A stretch of 6,195 nucleotides of DNA, taken from NCBI GenBank assembly GCA_027364775.1, contig DAHXOS010000054.1, positions 1 to 6,195 of the forward strand, given 5' to 3'. Position 1 is the first letter of the stretch; each line of letters opens with the position of its first letter. The notes under the pieces were generated by a model, which did no database searches, was not told the DNA's origin, and worked only from the letters and a program-made list of their open reading frames with translations. The DNA is from a bacterium. GTDB taxonomy: Bacteria; Patescibacteriota; Microgenomatia; Daviesbacterales; UBA10151. Made by a program: the position numbers and the translations under genes. This document shows positions 1 through 5,299 of this stretch, piece after piece.

Positions 1-1
1 A

Positions 2-700
2 CTGTGCGCTGCAGGCGTGCATGAAAACCCTGTTCCATTTTTTGATGCTGTTACTACTACAACCCACAAGACTTTGCGTGGTCCAAGAGGTGCCATAATT
101 ATGGTTACAGACAGGGGTTTAAAGAAAGACCCGGATTTAAAGACAAAATTAGAAAGAGCTATTATTCCGGGGTTACAAGGTGGTCCTCATAACCAGCAAA
201 CAGCAGCCATAGCTATAGCTTTGGAAGAGGCACTAAAGCCTTCTTTTAAAAAATACGCCACTCAAGTTGTTAAGAATGCTAAAGTCTTAGCGGAAGAATT
301 AGGTACAAACTCTGAAAATCATTTAATTTTACTATCTTTAACAAACTATGGTTATGGTATGGGTTATCAAGCTCAATATGCTTTAGAAACAGCTGGGATT
401 ACTGTCAATAAAAATACAATTCCAGGGGAACCGGTTAACCCTTTTTATCCCTCAGGTATTAGATTAGGAACTCCCGCTTTGACATCTAGAGGAATGAAAG
501 AAAAAGAGATGAAACAGATAGCCATTTGGATAAAACAAGCCTTAGAGGAAACCAGAGGTTTGGATATGCCTCAAACTAATAATAAGGCAGCTTTTATCAA
601 AGAGGTTAAAGTAAAATTAGCTAAAAATAAAAATTTGCTTAAGATTAGAAAAGATCTGGCAGTATTTGCTAAAAAGTATCCAGTTCCTGGGATAAAATAG
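2..700 (+). CDS. glyA: Serine hydroxymethyltransferase, C-terminal part (5' end outside window)
   Basis: This PLP enzyme interconverts serine plus tetrahydrofolate with glycine plus 5,10-methylene-THF in the cytoplasm. The open frame enters from the window edge, so the GTG at 17 is internal and not a start. Family marks are the PLP-lysine motif VTTTTHKTLRGPRG (Lys codon 68-70), the PGLQGGPHN stretch, AGITVNKN, and SGIRLGTPALTSRG, whose Arg binds the substrate carboxylate in characterised homologues. About 232 residues are visible, ending in TAG with a typical YPVPG tail. One oddity is that the segment between KNAKVLAEEL and NHLILLSL is about eight residues shorter than in E. coli GlyA, and the usual SGGTDNH reads TNSENH. 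FolD, which uses its product, starts 33 nt downstream. Family assignment is certain; activity of the shortened variant is inferred. Confidence 0.97.
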   Translation: MCAAGVHENPVPFFDAVTTTTHKTLRGPRGAIIMVTDRGLKKDPDLKTKLERAIIPGLQGGPHNQQTAAIAIALEEALKPSFKKYATQVVKNAKVLAEELGTNSENHLILLSLTNYGYGMGYQAQYALETAGITVNKNTIPGEPVNPFYPSGIRLGTPALTSRGMKEKEMKQIAIWIKQALEETRGLDMPQTNNKAAFIKEVKVKLAKNKNLLKIRKDLAVFAKKYPVPGIK

Positions 701-720
701 ATTAGAGTTTAAGAATCTAG

Positions 721-726
721 TATACT
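721..726 (+). promoter_or_regulatory. Putative -10 box (TATACT) for a leaderless folD mRNA
   Basis: TATACT lies 7 nt before the folD ATG, so the expected transcription start falls at or next to the A of the start codon. No good -35 is seen upstream, where glyA has just ended. The intervening TCACCTC is pyrimidine-rich and cannot serve as a Shine-Dalgarno site. Inferred from spacing only. Confidence 0.5.
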
Positions 727-733
727 TCACCTC

Positions 734-1570
734 ATGGATTCTAAAATCATTAATGGCAGGGCTTTAGCCCAAAAAAGAGAAATAGAGCTTTTAGAAAAAT
801 TAAGCGGGCTAAATATTAAACCAAAGGTAGTATCTATTTTAATTGGTGATGACCCGCCATCTTTGCTTTATACCCAGATGAAACAAAAGAAAGCTGCAGA
901 GTTAGGCATAGACTTTCAGTATATCCATCTACCAAAAACAGAAAACTTTGCTAATGTTTCAATGATGATTTTAAAACTTAACAATGACCTCTCAGTTAAT
1001 GGAATAATGGTTCAACTACCTTTGCCAAAAGAGTTTCTTAAAGGTAAAAAAGCAGATGAACTTTTATCTCAAATTGATTCAAAAAAAGACGTTGATGGTT
1101 TGACCGGGAAGTCTCAATTTTTACCTGCGGCTGTAAAAGCAGTAATGAATATTATAGAGGAGGAAAATATTAATCTTAAAGGAAAATTTGTAGCAGTTTT
1201 AGGGACTTCAAAATTAGTTGGTTTGCCACTTGCAGAGGAGTTTAAAAAAAGGGGAGCTTTAGTTTCTTCTATAAATAGAGAAACTCCTAATATTCCACAA
1301 ATTACCCAAAGGGCAGACATTATAGTTTCAGCAACAGGTGTGGCTAATGTGTTAACAGGTGACATGGTTAAAGAAGGTATAATAGTTATAGATGTGGGAA
1401 CTTTAGTGATAGAAGATGAGTTATCTGAAAATCCTAAAGAGGTTAGGGGAGATGTGGAATTTGCAACAGTTTTACCTAAAGCTTCAAGAATTACTCCTGT
1501 GCCTGGAGGTGTTGGGCCCTTAACTGTAATTTCCTTAATGGAGAATGTGGTAGAAGCAGCAAGTTTGTAA
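734..1570 (+). CDS. folD: Bifunctional methylene-THF dehydrogenase / methenyl-THF cyclohydrolase
   Basis: FolD oxidises 5,10-methylene-THF with NAD(P)+ and hydrolyses the product to 10-formyl-THF, supplying purine and formyl-Met synthesis. At 278 residues it is slightly short of the usual 280-300. The catalytic YxxxK is Y46/K50, the folate-site motif NGIMVQLPLP contains Q94, and KDVDGL spans 118-123. The Rossmann nucleotide loop is LGTSKLVGLP, with Thr where many homologues have Arg (GRSxxVGxP). The C-terminal signature PGGVGPLTV is intact. The ATG at 734 gives the correct N-terminus (IINGRALAQK), and no ribosome binding site precedes it. It follows glyA closely in the same pathway, yet the TATACT box before its start could give it its own transcript. 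The cofactor, NAD+ or NADP+, cannot be decided from sequence. Confidence 0.97.
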   Translation: MDSKIINGRALAQKREIELLEKLSGLNIKPKVVSILIGDDPPSLLYTQMKQKKAAELGIDFQYIHLPKTENFANVSMMILKLNNDLSVNGIMVQLPLPKEFLKGKKADELLSQIDSKKDVDGLTGKSQFLPAAVKAVMNIIEEENINLKGKFVAVLGTSKLVGLPLAEEFKKRGALVSSINRETPNIPQITQRADIIVSATGVANVLTGDMVKEGIIVIDVGTLVIEDELSENPKEVRGDVEFATVLPKASRITPVPGGVGPLTVISLMENVVEAASL

Positions 1571-1614
1571 ATTTAAAATCTGATTTCGTGCTTTAATTTT
1601 TGGAATTTTGATTA

Positions 1615-1620
1615 TATAAT
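1615..1620 (+). promoter_or_regulatory. Putative -10 box (TATAAT) before ybaB
   Basis: A perfect TATAAT sits 9 nt before the ybaB ATG. The best -35 at 17-bp spacing is a weak TTTAAT at 1592-1597. A transcript from here would have a leader of only a few nucleotides. The arrangement ATAATAC-N7-ATG is shared with recR. The promoter role is inferred from consensus match and position. Confidence 0.55.
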
Positions 1621-1629
1621 ACACCCCAT

Positions 1630-1908
1630 ATGGGTCTAATGGATAATATGAAACAGCTTGGAGATCTCAAAAAGATGAGAGACCAGGCTATGGAAATTCA
1701 AAAAAAACTTTCAGGTATAAAAATTACTGTTGAACATAAAGGTGTAACAGTTGTTATGACTGCAGATCAAAAAGTTGTTTCAATTGATGGAGAGCAGGAT
1801 TTTAATAAAATTACAGAAGCTGTAAATGAGGCTTTAAAACAGACTCAAAAAGTAGCTGCAGAAGAAATGAAAGGCCTAATGGGTGGTCTTGGTATACCAG
1901 GAATGTGA
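1630..1908 (+). CDS. ybaB: YbaB/EbfC family nucleoid-associated protein
   Basis: This is a small DNA-binding protein of the YbaB/EbfC family. Characterised members form dimers with a tweezer-like shape, bind DNA and influence nucleoid structure. At 92 residues it is a little shorter than typical members of about 100-110. The N-terminal helix carries the family pattern MGLMDNMKQLGDLKKMRDQA, followed by a beta-rich centre (KITVEHKGVTVVMTADQKVVSI), a second helix (NEALKQTQKVAAEEMKGLMG) and a Gly/Pro/Met tail (GLGIPGM). The start is fixed by the conserved N-terminus. The stop is TGA, with an in-frame TAA three codons later. In many bacteria the gene lies between dnaX and recR; here recR follows after 171 nt and folD precedes it. 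No Shine-Dalgarno is present (CACCCCAT before ATG). Confidence 0.93.
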   Translation: MGLMDNMKQLGDLKKMRDQAMEIQKKLSGIKITVEHKGVTVVMTADQKVVSIDGEQDFNKITEAVNEALKQTQKVAAEEMKGLMGGLGIPGM

Positions 1909-2040
1909 TCTGTTTAACATCCCATTTATCAGTTTACTAACTACTATCTCTTGATTTACAAAAAACTTCTTGGTTAATTTATGGCTTTTTCTCCATGGTC
2001 TTAAATCAGTAAATGATTTAATAGTAGGACTTTGGTTGTC

Positions 2041-2070
2041 TTGCATAATACGTACTACTTAATACATAAT
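2041..2070 (+). promoter_or_regulatory. Putative recR promoter
   Basis: TTGCAT (2041-2046) and CATAAT (2065-2070) are separated by 18 bp and could be -35 and -10 elements. The -10 ends 9 nt before the preferred recR ATG. The promoter overlaps a pair of 9-bp direct repeats, which could affect its regulation. Evidence is consensus similarity only. Confidence 0.4.
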
Positions 2071-2073
2071 ACG
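2044..2073 (+). repeat. Direct repeat CATAATACG x2 upstream of recR
   Basis: CATAATACG occurs at 2044-2052 and again at 2065-2073, offset by 21 bp, about two helical turns. The second copy contains the putative recR -10. It may be a paired operator site or simple low-complexity AT-rich duplication. No binding protein can be named. Confidence 0.5.
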
Positions 2074-2079
2074 ACAAGT

Positions 2080-2676
2080 ATGGCTACAATTCCTAAAGTC
2101 GTTAGAGATTTAATTGAAAGCTTTGAAAGGCTTCCCGGTATTGGTCCTAAAACTGCTCAAAGGTTAACCTATTACCTTTTACACGCTCCCAGAGAAGAAG
2201 CTCAGGCTTTGGCAGAGTCTGCTTTAGCTTTAAAAGATAAAACTGTAATTTGCCAAATCTGTTTTAATATCTCGGAAAAATCTCCTTGCGAGATAGATAT
2301 AGATCCATCAAGAGATAAATCAATTATTGCAGTAGTAGAAGATCCTTTAGATGTTTTAGCTTTAGAAAAAGCTAATTTTAAAGGGCTTTATCATGTTTTA
2401 CACGGTACAATCTCACCTTTAGAAAATATTGGTCCTGATGAGTTGCATATTAGGGAGTTATTACCCCGACTTAAAGACGGAACTGTCAAAGAAGTGATTT
2501 TAGCTACTAATCCAACCATGGAAGGTGAGGCTACTGCTATGTATATTGATAGATTGATCAGGCCATTAGGAATTAAAGTAACTAGGATCGCCAGAGGTTT
2601 ACCCGTAGGAGGAGATTTAGAATATGCAGATGAGACTACTTTAAGCAGAGCATTAGAAGGCAGAAAAGAGTTTTAA
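2080..2676 (+). CDS. recR: Recombination protein RecR
   Basis: RecR works with RecO (and RecF) to load RecA onto gapped single-stranded DNA. It comprises an N-terminal helix-hairpin-helix (FERLPGIGPKTAQRL, residues 15-29), a short zinc-finger segment, a Toprim domain (SIIAVVEDPLDVLALE and VILATNPTMEGEATAMYIDRL) and the C-terminal segment ITRIARGLPVGGDLEYAD-like seen in the family. At 198 residues it matches the usual length of about 200. The ATG at 2080 is preferred because MATIPKVVRDLIESF aligns with family N-termini; a TTG at 2032 would add 16 unrelated residues. The oddity is in the zinc finger, which has C58, C61 and C70, but the fourth ligand is D73 (CEID instead of CxxC). The neighbour ybaB is a usual cluster partner, whereas dnaX is absent here. 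No Shine-Dalgarno precedes the start. Confidence 0.96.
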   Translation: MATIPKVVRDLIESFERLPGIGPKTAQRLTYYLLHAPREEAQALAESALALKDKTVICQICFNISEKSPCEIDIDPSRDKSIIAVVEDPLDVLALEKANFKGLYHVLHGTISPLENIGPDELHIRELLPRLKDGTVKEVILATNPTMEGEATAMYIDRLIRPLGIKVTRIARGLPVGGDLEYADETTLSRALEGRKEF

Positions 2677-2679
2677 TGG

Positions 2680-2712
2680 AAGTAAAAAAATATAAGTTTA
2701 AAGTAAAAAATA
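2680..2712 (+). repeat. Left AAGTA-rich arm with direct repeat
   Basis: Two near-identical units, AAGTAAAAAAATA (2680-2692) and AAGTAAAAAATA (2701-2712), lie 21 bp apart with AAGTTTA between them. The part at 2694-2709 is the inverted partner of 3091-3106. It begins three bases after the recR stop codon. Confidence 0.65.
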
Positions 2713-2722
2713 GATACTAACA

Positions 2723-3073
2723 ATGAATAAAATCTATGATTTAAAAGATCGTAGTTATTGGTTCGGGATAAATATAATTAATCTACTAAAGAAAGCCCCG
2801 AGAAATTCTGCATCTCATGTGATCTCTGATCAGCTAATAAGATCATCTATGTCAATTGGCGCCAATATAGTTAAAGGAAGTGCGGCTGCATCAAAAAAAG
2901 ATTTTATCAACTTTTATAATCATGCTTTAAAATCTGCAGTTGAAACAAGGTTTTGGTTAAAATCCCTAGTAGATTCAGAATTGATAGATAAAAGAGAAGT
3001 TGATGAATACATAGCTGAAGTGGAAGAATTATCAAAAATATTAGGGAGTATAGTGTCTAAATCTCGTAGGTAG
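2723..3073 (+). CDS. Four-helix-bundle protein (S23 / 23S rRNA intervening-sequence protein family)
   Basis: A 116-residue, mostly helical protein of the family first known as ORFs in 23S rRNA intervening sequences and related in fold to Avd proteins of diversity-generating retroelements. The family pattern is visible: an N-terminal DLKDRSYWFGINIINLLKKAP, the central QLIRSSMSIGANIVKG (37-52), SKKDFINFYNHALKSAVETRFWL as helix 3, and a charged C-terminal helix. The common xAEG motif reads VKG here. No catalytic residues are expected, and the molecular role of stand-alone members is unknown; nucleic-acid binding has been suggested from the basic bundle surface. It lies between recR and an unrelated gene, flanked by inverted AAGTA repeats. 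The ATG at 2723 is preceded by TAGATACT and no Shine-Dalgarno. Family assignment is confident from pattern; function is not known. Confidence 0.88.
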   Translation: MNKIYDLKDRSYWFGINIINLLKKAPRNSASHVISDQLIRSSMSIGANIVKGSAAASKKDFINFYNHALKSAVETRFWLKSLVDSELIDKREVDEYIAEVEELSKILGSIVSKSRR

Positions 3074-3090
3074 CTCTTTTTAGTTTTGCC

Positions 3091-3111
3091 TTTTTACTTT
3101 ATACTTTACTT
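3091..3111 (-). repeat. Right AAGTA-rich arm, inverted relative to the left one
   Basis: Read on the minus strand this is AAGTA-AAGTATA-AAGTAAAAA. Its 16-bp core (3091-3106) pairs with 2694-2709 with one mismatch. It ends directly before the ATG of the next gene and contains that gene's probable -10 box. Confidence 0.6.
3100..3105 (+). promoter_or_regulatory. Putative -10 box (TATACT) for leaderless transcript of the Gln-rich gene
   Basis: TATACT ends 6 nt before the ATG at 3112, and it lies inside the right arm of the inverted repeat. No convincing -35 is found at 16-18 bp. The spacing fits a leaderless mRNA, as for folD and cysS. Confidence 0.5.
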
Positions 3112-3558
3112 ATGTCAAACAACCAAAAACCTATTGGTGGAACTTTTGAAGATATCCCGGCAGAACAATCTTCAACTAAAACTGTGCCTGAGAATTTTAA
3201 AGATGAAATAGGTCAGGCAATTGAGGCCGGAGTTCAGCAAATTACCGGTCAGGGACAGTATGCTCTGGATCCCCAAGTTCAGGCTAGATACCAGGCTCAA
3301 CAAAGACAAAAAGCTCAACAGGATCAACTAAGGAAGCAAAATGTTTTAAGGTTTCTAGATCAGTTTAAAGCTAATGAGGCTAAAGAAAGTCAAAAAAGAT
3401 ATGCCTCTTTACAAAAGAAAACTCAGCAAGATCAGGCAGAAGAGCAAAAAAAGCAGCAACAGTTTGTAATAAAGGAGAATAAAAAGGAAGAGTTGGTAAA
3501 ACAAGCAGTTCAAAAATCCCAGGCTGAAAGAAAGATGGGAAAAGGAGTAGGTGGCTAA
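3112..3558 (+). CDS. Gln/Lys-rich coiled-coil protein of unknown function
   Basis: A 148-residue hydrophilic protein with 30 Gln and 19 Lys and no Cys, Trp or His. Residues 1-30 look disordered. Residues 31-50 may form a short amphipathic helix. From about residue 55 to 140 it is almost continuous charged/Gln-rich helix, likely coiled coil, with one hydrophobic patch at NVLRFLDQF. It ends KMGKGVGG. There is no signal peptide, membrane segment or enzyme motif. It resembles, from memory, small Gln-rich conserved hypotheticals of Microgenomates genomes (possibly DUF5660-like), a link not verified. It starts right after the inverted repeat, and its TAA overlaps by 4 nt the stop of the convergent kinase-like gene. 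Function cannot be assigned; a structural or scaffold role is only a guess. Confidence 0.8.
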   Translation: MSNNQKPIGGTFEDIPAEQSSTKTVPENFKDEIGQAIEAGVQQITGQGQYALDPQVQARYQAQQRQKAQQDQLRKQNVLRFLDQFKANEAKESQKRYASLQKKTQQDQAEEQKKQQQFVIKENKKEELVKQAVQKSQAERKMGKGVGG

Positions 3559-4565
3559 CTACCTTTACTATTTAAACCCAACCTAGATTTTAATGCTTCT
3601 GGGATAGTAGTTAAAGTATTAAGTAATTCTTCATTCTCATCTAACGCACCTGAGCCAATGAAATTATCCTCAAGTCTTTTAATATAGGGCTCTAGTATTA
3701 GTAAATCAAACTGATTCCACAAGCTTACTTGAGATCCTCTAATAATTGGTGAACCATTATTACCCTGAACTAAATTACCATAAAGTGGTCTGAGTGTACT
3801 TATAGCTATTGATGTTAGTTCAGTAGTAAATGGAGGATCTTGATGTATGGTTGCAGATTCCCAATCAATAGGTTCCATTACTCCATCTGGTGTAATCCAA
3901 AAATTTCTAAGTTGTGAATCAGCTTGGTTTATACCTCTAAAGTTTAAATCAGCCAGAATTCTAGCAACCTGTGTTAATCTACCTATAAAATGCTCTCTGA
4001 TTTCTAAATCATGAGAAGAACTGAATTGATGCCAAGGTTCGGTATCCAAAGATTGAACTCCCTGTTTAACTGGAGTAATAATATAAGATTTTTCACCACA
4101 TATTACAGCTATTGGATTAGTAGAAGAAAAGCCTCTTTTGAGTACCCAAGCGTTAGCTGTAGCATCTGTTAAAGCATTGCGAGCATTTTTCAAAGATCCA
4201 TTTTCAGGGTTAGTAAAGGGTTTAATTGCAACTGGGATGGTAATAATACTTGCTTTAGGTGTTCTAAGTTCAGCCATTCCAAACGAAACATTATGGGCAC
4301 TCTTACCTCTAGTAAAAGACTCACGGTAATCTCTTGATTGAACAATTCTTAAAATATTATTTTTTTCCCAATTTGGTAAAATATAAACTCCTTCTCGGGC
4401 TTCAGCTCCATTTGGGGGCATAATTGTTGTTAGCTCAACCAATCTTCTAGGTTTTTGACCTTGACAGTTTAATTCACGGGCAGCATCAGCAACCACTGGA
4501 TTAAAATGGTATTCATTCTGTCTTAGAGATTGATTAGAAGCTTCACGCTGTTCGATGCTCAACAT
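3555..4565 (-). CDS. Protein-kinase-like fold protein (candidate small-molecule or protein phosphotransferase)
   Basis: A 336-residue soluble protein with no signal peptide or membrane segment. Residues 205-240 carry a kinase-type catalytic segment, DLNFRGINQADSQLRNFW then EPIDWE. D216 would be the catalytic base, N221 the metal-binding Asn five residues on, and D234 the DFG-like metal ligand; the His of HxD is Gln214. VAIKPF (112-117) offers K115 as the beta-3 ATP-contacting lysine. Preceding glycines (G87, G96) could belong to the P-loop, but no classical GxGxxG is seen, and the alpha-C Glu is not obvious. Residues 1-80 and 240-336 are unassigned. The start at 4565 lies within the upstream gene and is the first start codon after an in-frame TGA, suggesting translational coupling. 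The substrate is unknown. The kinase-like fold is an inference from motif spacing; an aminoglycoside-phosphotransferase/LPS-kinase-type relative is equally possible. Confidence 0.75.
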   Translation of the reverse strand: MLSIEQREASNQSLRQNEYHFNPVVADAARELNCQGQKPRRLVELTTIMPPNGAEAREGVYILPNWEKNNILRIVQSRDYRESFTRGKSAHNVSFGMAELRTPKASIITIPVAIKPFTNPENGSLKNARNALTDATANAWVLKRGFSSTNPIAVICGEKSYIITPVKQGVQSLDTEPWHQFSSSHDLEIREHFIGRLTQVARILADLNFRGINQADSQLRNFWITPDGVMEPIDWESATIHQDPPFTTELTSIAISTLRPLYGNLVQGNNGSPIIRGSQVSLWNQFDLLILEPYIKRLEDNFIGSGALDENEELLNTLTTIPEALKSRLGLNSKGS

Positions 4566-5217
4566 ATTTCAAAAAATCATTAAACATGTTCTTAAAATAT
4601 TCTACTTGTTTTTGATGATCGTGCATAGGATCTTGATTATCTAAATCTTTGAGTAAATTAATAGAAACCGACTGTATGCTTATAGCTTTTTGAGTCAGGT
4701 GAAGAGGAGGTATTAATCTAATAATACAGGGGTCTTTTTTGTTTTGGTCCACAACTAAGGCAAGTTGTCCTAATCTAAGATTTTTTGGTAGAGTGCCGGT
4801 TTTCCCGTAAATTCGGGCTAGTAATTCTGCAACTCCTGTCATAATTTCAAAAGATCCTAAGAATCCTGGTTGAAGGTTTGTATCTGGAAACTCCATACTA
4901 TCTAATGCCCTAGCAGAAAGAGGAATGGTTACAGTGTTAAATCCATCAGGTACATCAGCAGGGACTAAAGCGGTTTCAAATACAGGTAGTTCGGCTAGTA
5001 ATAATTTTTGATAGGCTTCAGTATCAAATTGGGTAGTAGGATAAATAAGACGTCTCTCTTCACCTTTGATAATATCTAAGGCTCCTGTTTGTCTGCCAAG
5101 ATTAAAACCAAAATCTGTCCTTCTCCAACCTTGGTTAAAAAGTTCATCACTAGTGCCAGAAAGAAGTGTTTTGGTAAAACTTGAATTGGGCTCTTGGTTT
5201 GGACTTTCTAATCCCAT
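4543..5217 (-). CDS. Hypothetical protein, possible degenerate kinase-fold partner
   Basis: I do not recognise this 224-residue cytoplasmic protein. Its C-terminal half, SFEIMTGVAELLARIYGKTG followed by TLPKNLRLGQLALV and then PCIIRLIPPLHL, has the rhythm of a kinase catalytic lobe (helix, loop, two strands). The Asp, Asn and DFG-like Asp are missing, so if the fold is right it is a pseudokinase. The stretch EAYQKLLLAELPVFETALVP could match the alpha-C region. It is the first gene of a two-gene operon, overlapping the kinase-like gene by 23 nt and divergent from cysS. The ATG at 5217 is supported by a well-spaced promoter 6 nt upstream; there is no Shine-Dalgarno. It ends in TGA. That it is a real gene is likely from ORF length, overlap and promoter; the pseudokinase idea is weak to moderate. 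Confidence 0.7.
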   Translation of the reverse strand: MGLESPNQEPNSSFTKTLLSGTSDELFNQGWRRTDFGFNLGRQTGALDIIKGEERRLIYPTTQFDTEAYQKLLLAELPVFETALVPADVPDGFNTVTIPLSARALDSMEFPDTNLQPGFLGSFEIMTGVAELLARIYGKTGTLPKNLRLGQLALVVDQNKKDPCIIRLIPPLHLTQKAISIQSVSINLLKDLDNQDPMHDHQKQVEYFKNMFNDFLKYVEHRTA

Positions 5218-5223
5218 AATTAT

Positions 5224-5252
5224 ATACTATCAAATATCGTGCCTATAATCAA
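5224..5252 (-). promoter_or_regulatory. Promoter of the minus-strand gene pair (leaderless)
   Basis: On the minus strand TTGATT (5252-5247), a 17-bp spacer and TAGTAT (5229-5224) form a good sigma-70-type promoter, with a TG one base before the -10 (extended -10). The -10 ends 6 nt before the ATG at 5217, so transcription should begin at about the start codon. Confidence 0.65.
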
Positions 5253-5264
5253 TTAAGTTAAATA

Positions 5265-5292
5265 TTGTATTATATATTAAGTTTACTATACT
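5265..5292 (+). promoter_or_regulatory. cysS promoter (leaderless)
   Basis: TTGTAT (5265-5270) and TATACT (5287-5292) are 16 bp apart. The -10 ends 7 nt before the cysS ATG. It lies back to back with the promoter of the divergent gene pair inside an 82-bp AT-rich spacer. Confidence 0.6.
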
Positions 5293-5299
5293 TGAAGCT

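Larger units (their letters stand above)
2680..3111. mobile_element. Possible small inverted-repeat cassette carrying a four-helix-bundle gene
   Basis: The gene at 2723-3073 is bracketed by AAGTA-rich repeats in opposite orientation. The core arms, 2694-2709 and 3091-3106, match at 15 of 16 positions when one is reverse-complemented. Each end carries three AAGT units. S23/IVP-type proteins are known from intervening sequences inserted in 23S rRNA genes, so a mobile origin is plausible. There is no transposase, and AT-rich context makes chance similarity more likely than in balanced DNA. Target-site duplications are not evident. The mobile interpretation is an inference. Confidence 0.35.

Noticed and set aside
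1114..1365. 83-codon minus-strand frame inside folD
   Set aside because: It is antisense to conserved FolD motifs, with no promoter or family resemblance.
1571..1610. Intrinsic terminator after folD
   Set aside because: AT-rich sequence with short T-runs but no stable GC-containing hairpin.
1906..1920. UGA recoding as glycine (code 25), since ybaB and the 5217-4543 gene end in TGA with another stop 2-3 codons later
   Set aside because: The long conserved genes glyA, folD, recR and cysS have no in-frame TGA and encode their conserved glycines with GGN, so TGA is best read as stop.
1941..2027. Inverted repeat CTACTAT (1941-1947) / ATAGTAG (2021-2027) between ybaB and recR, considered as a structured RNA
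   Set aside because: Only 7 AT-rich pairs around a 73-nt loop, with no further nested stems or T-run; compatible with chance.
2032..2079. N-terminal extension of RecR from a TTG at 2032
   Set aside because: The added 16 residues do not match RecR N-termini and cover the repeats and -10 box; the ATG at 2080 fits the family.
4138..4329. 63-codon plus-strand frame with a hydrophobic, membrane-like stretch
   Set aside because: It lies wholly antisense inside the kinase-like gene, has no start signal and is explained as a shadow of that gene's codons.
5066..5248. 60-codon plus-strand frame across the start of the minus-strand pair
   Set aside because: It overlaps antisense the N-terminus of the 224-residue gene and its promoter, and its product has no recognisable features.
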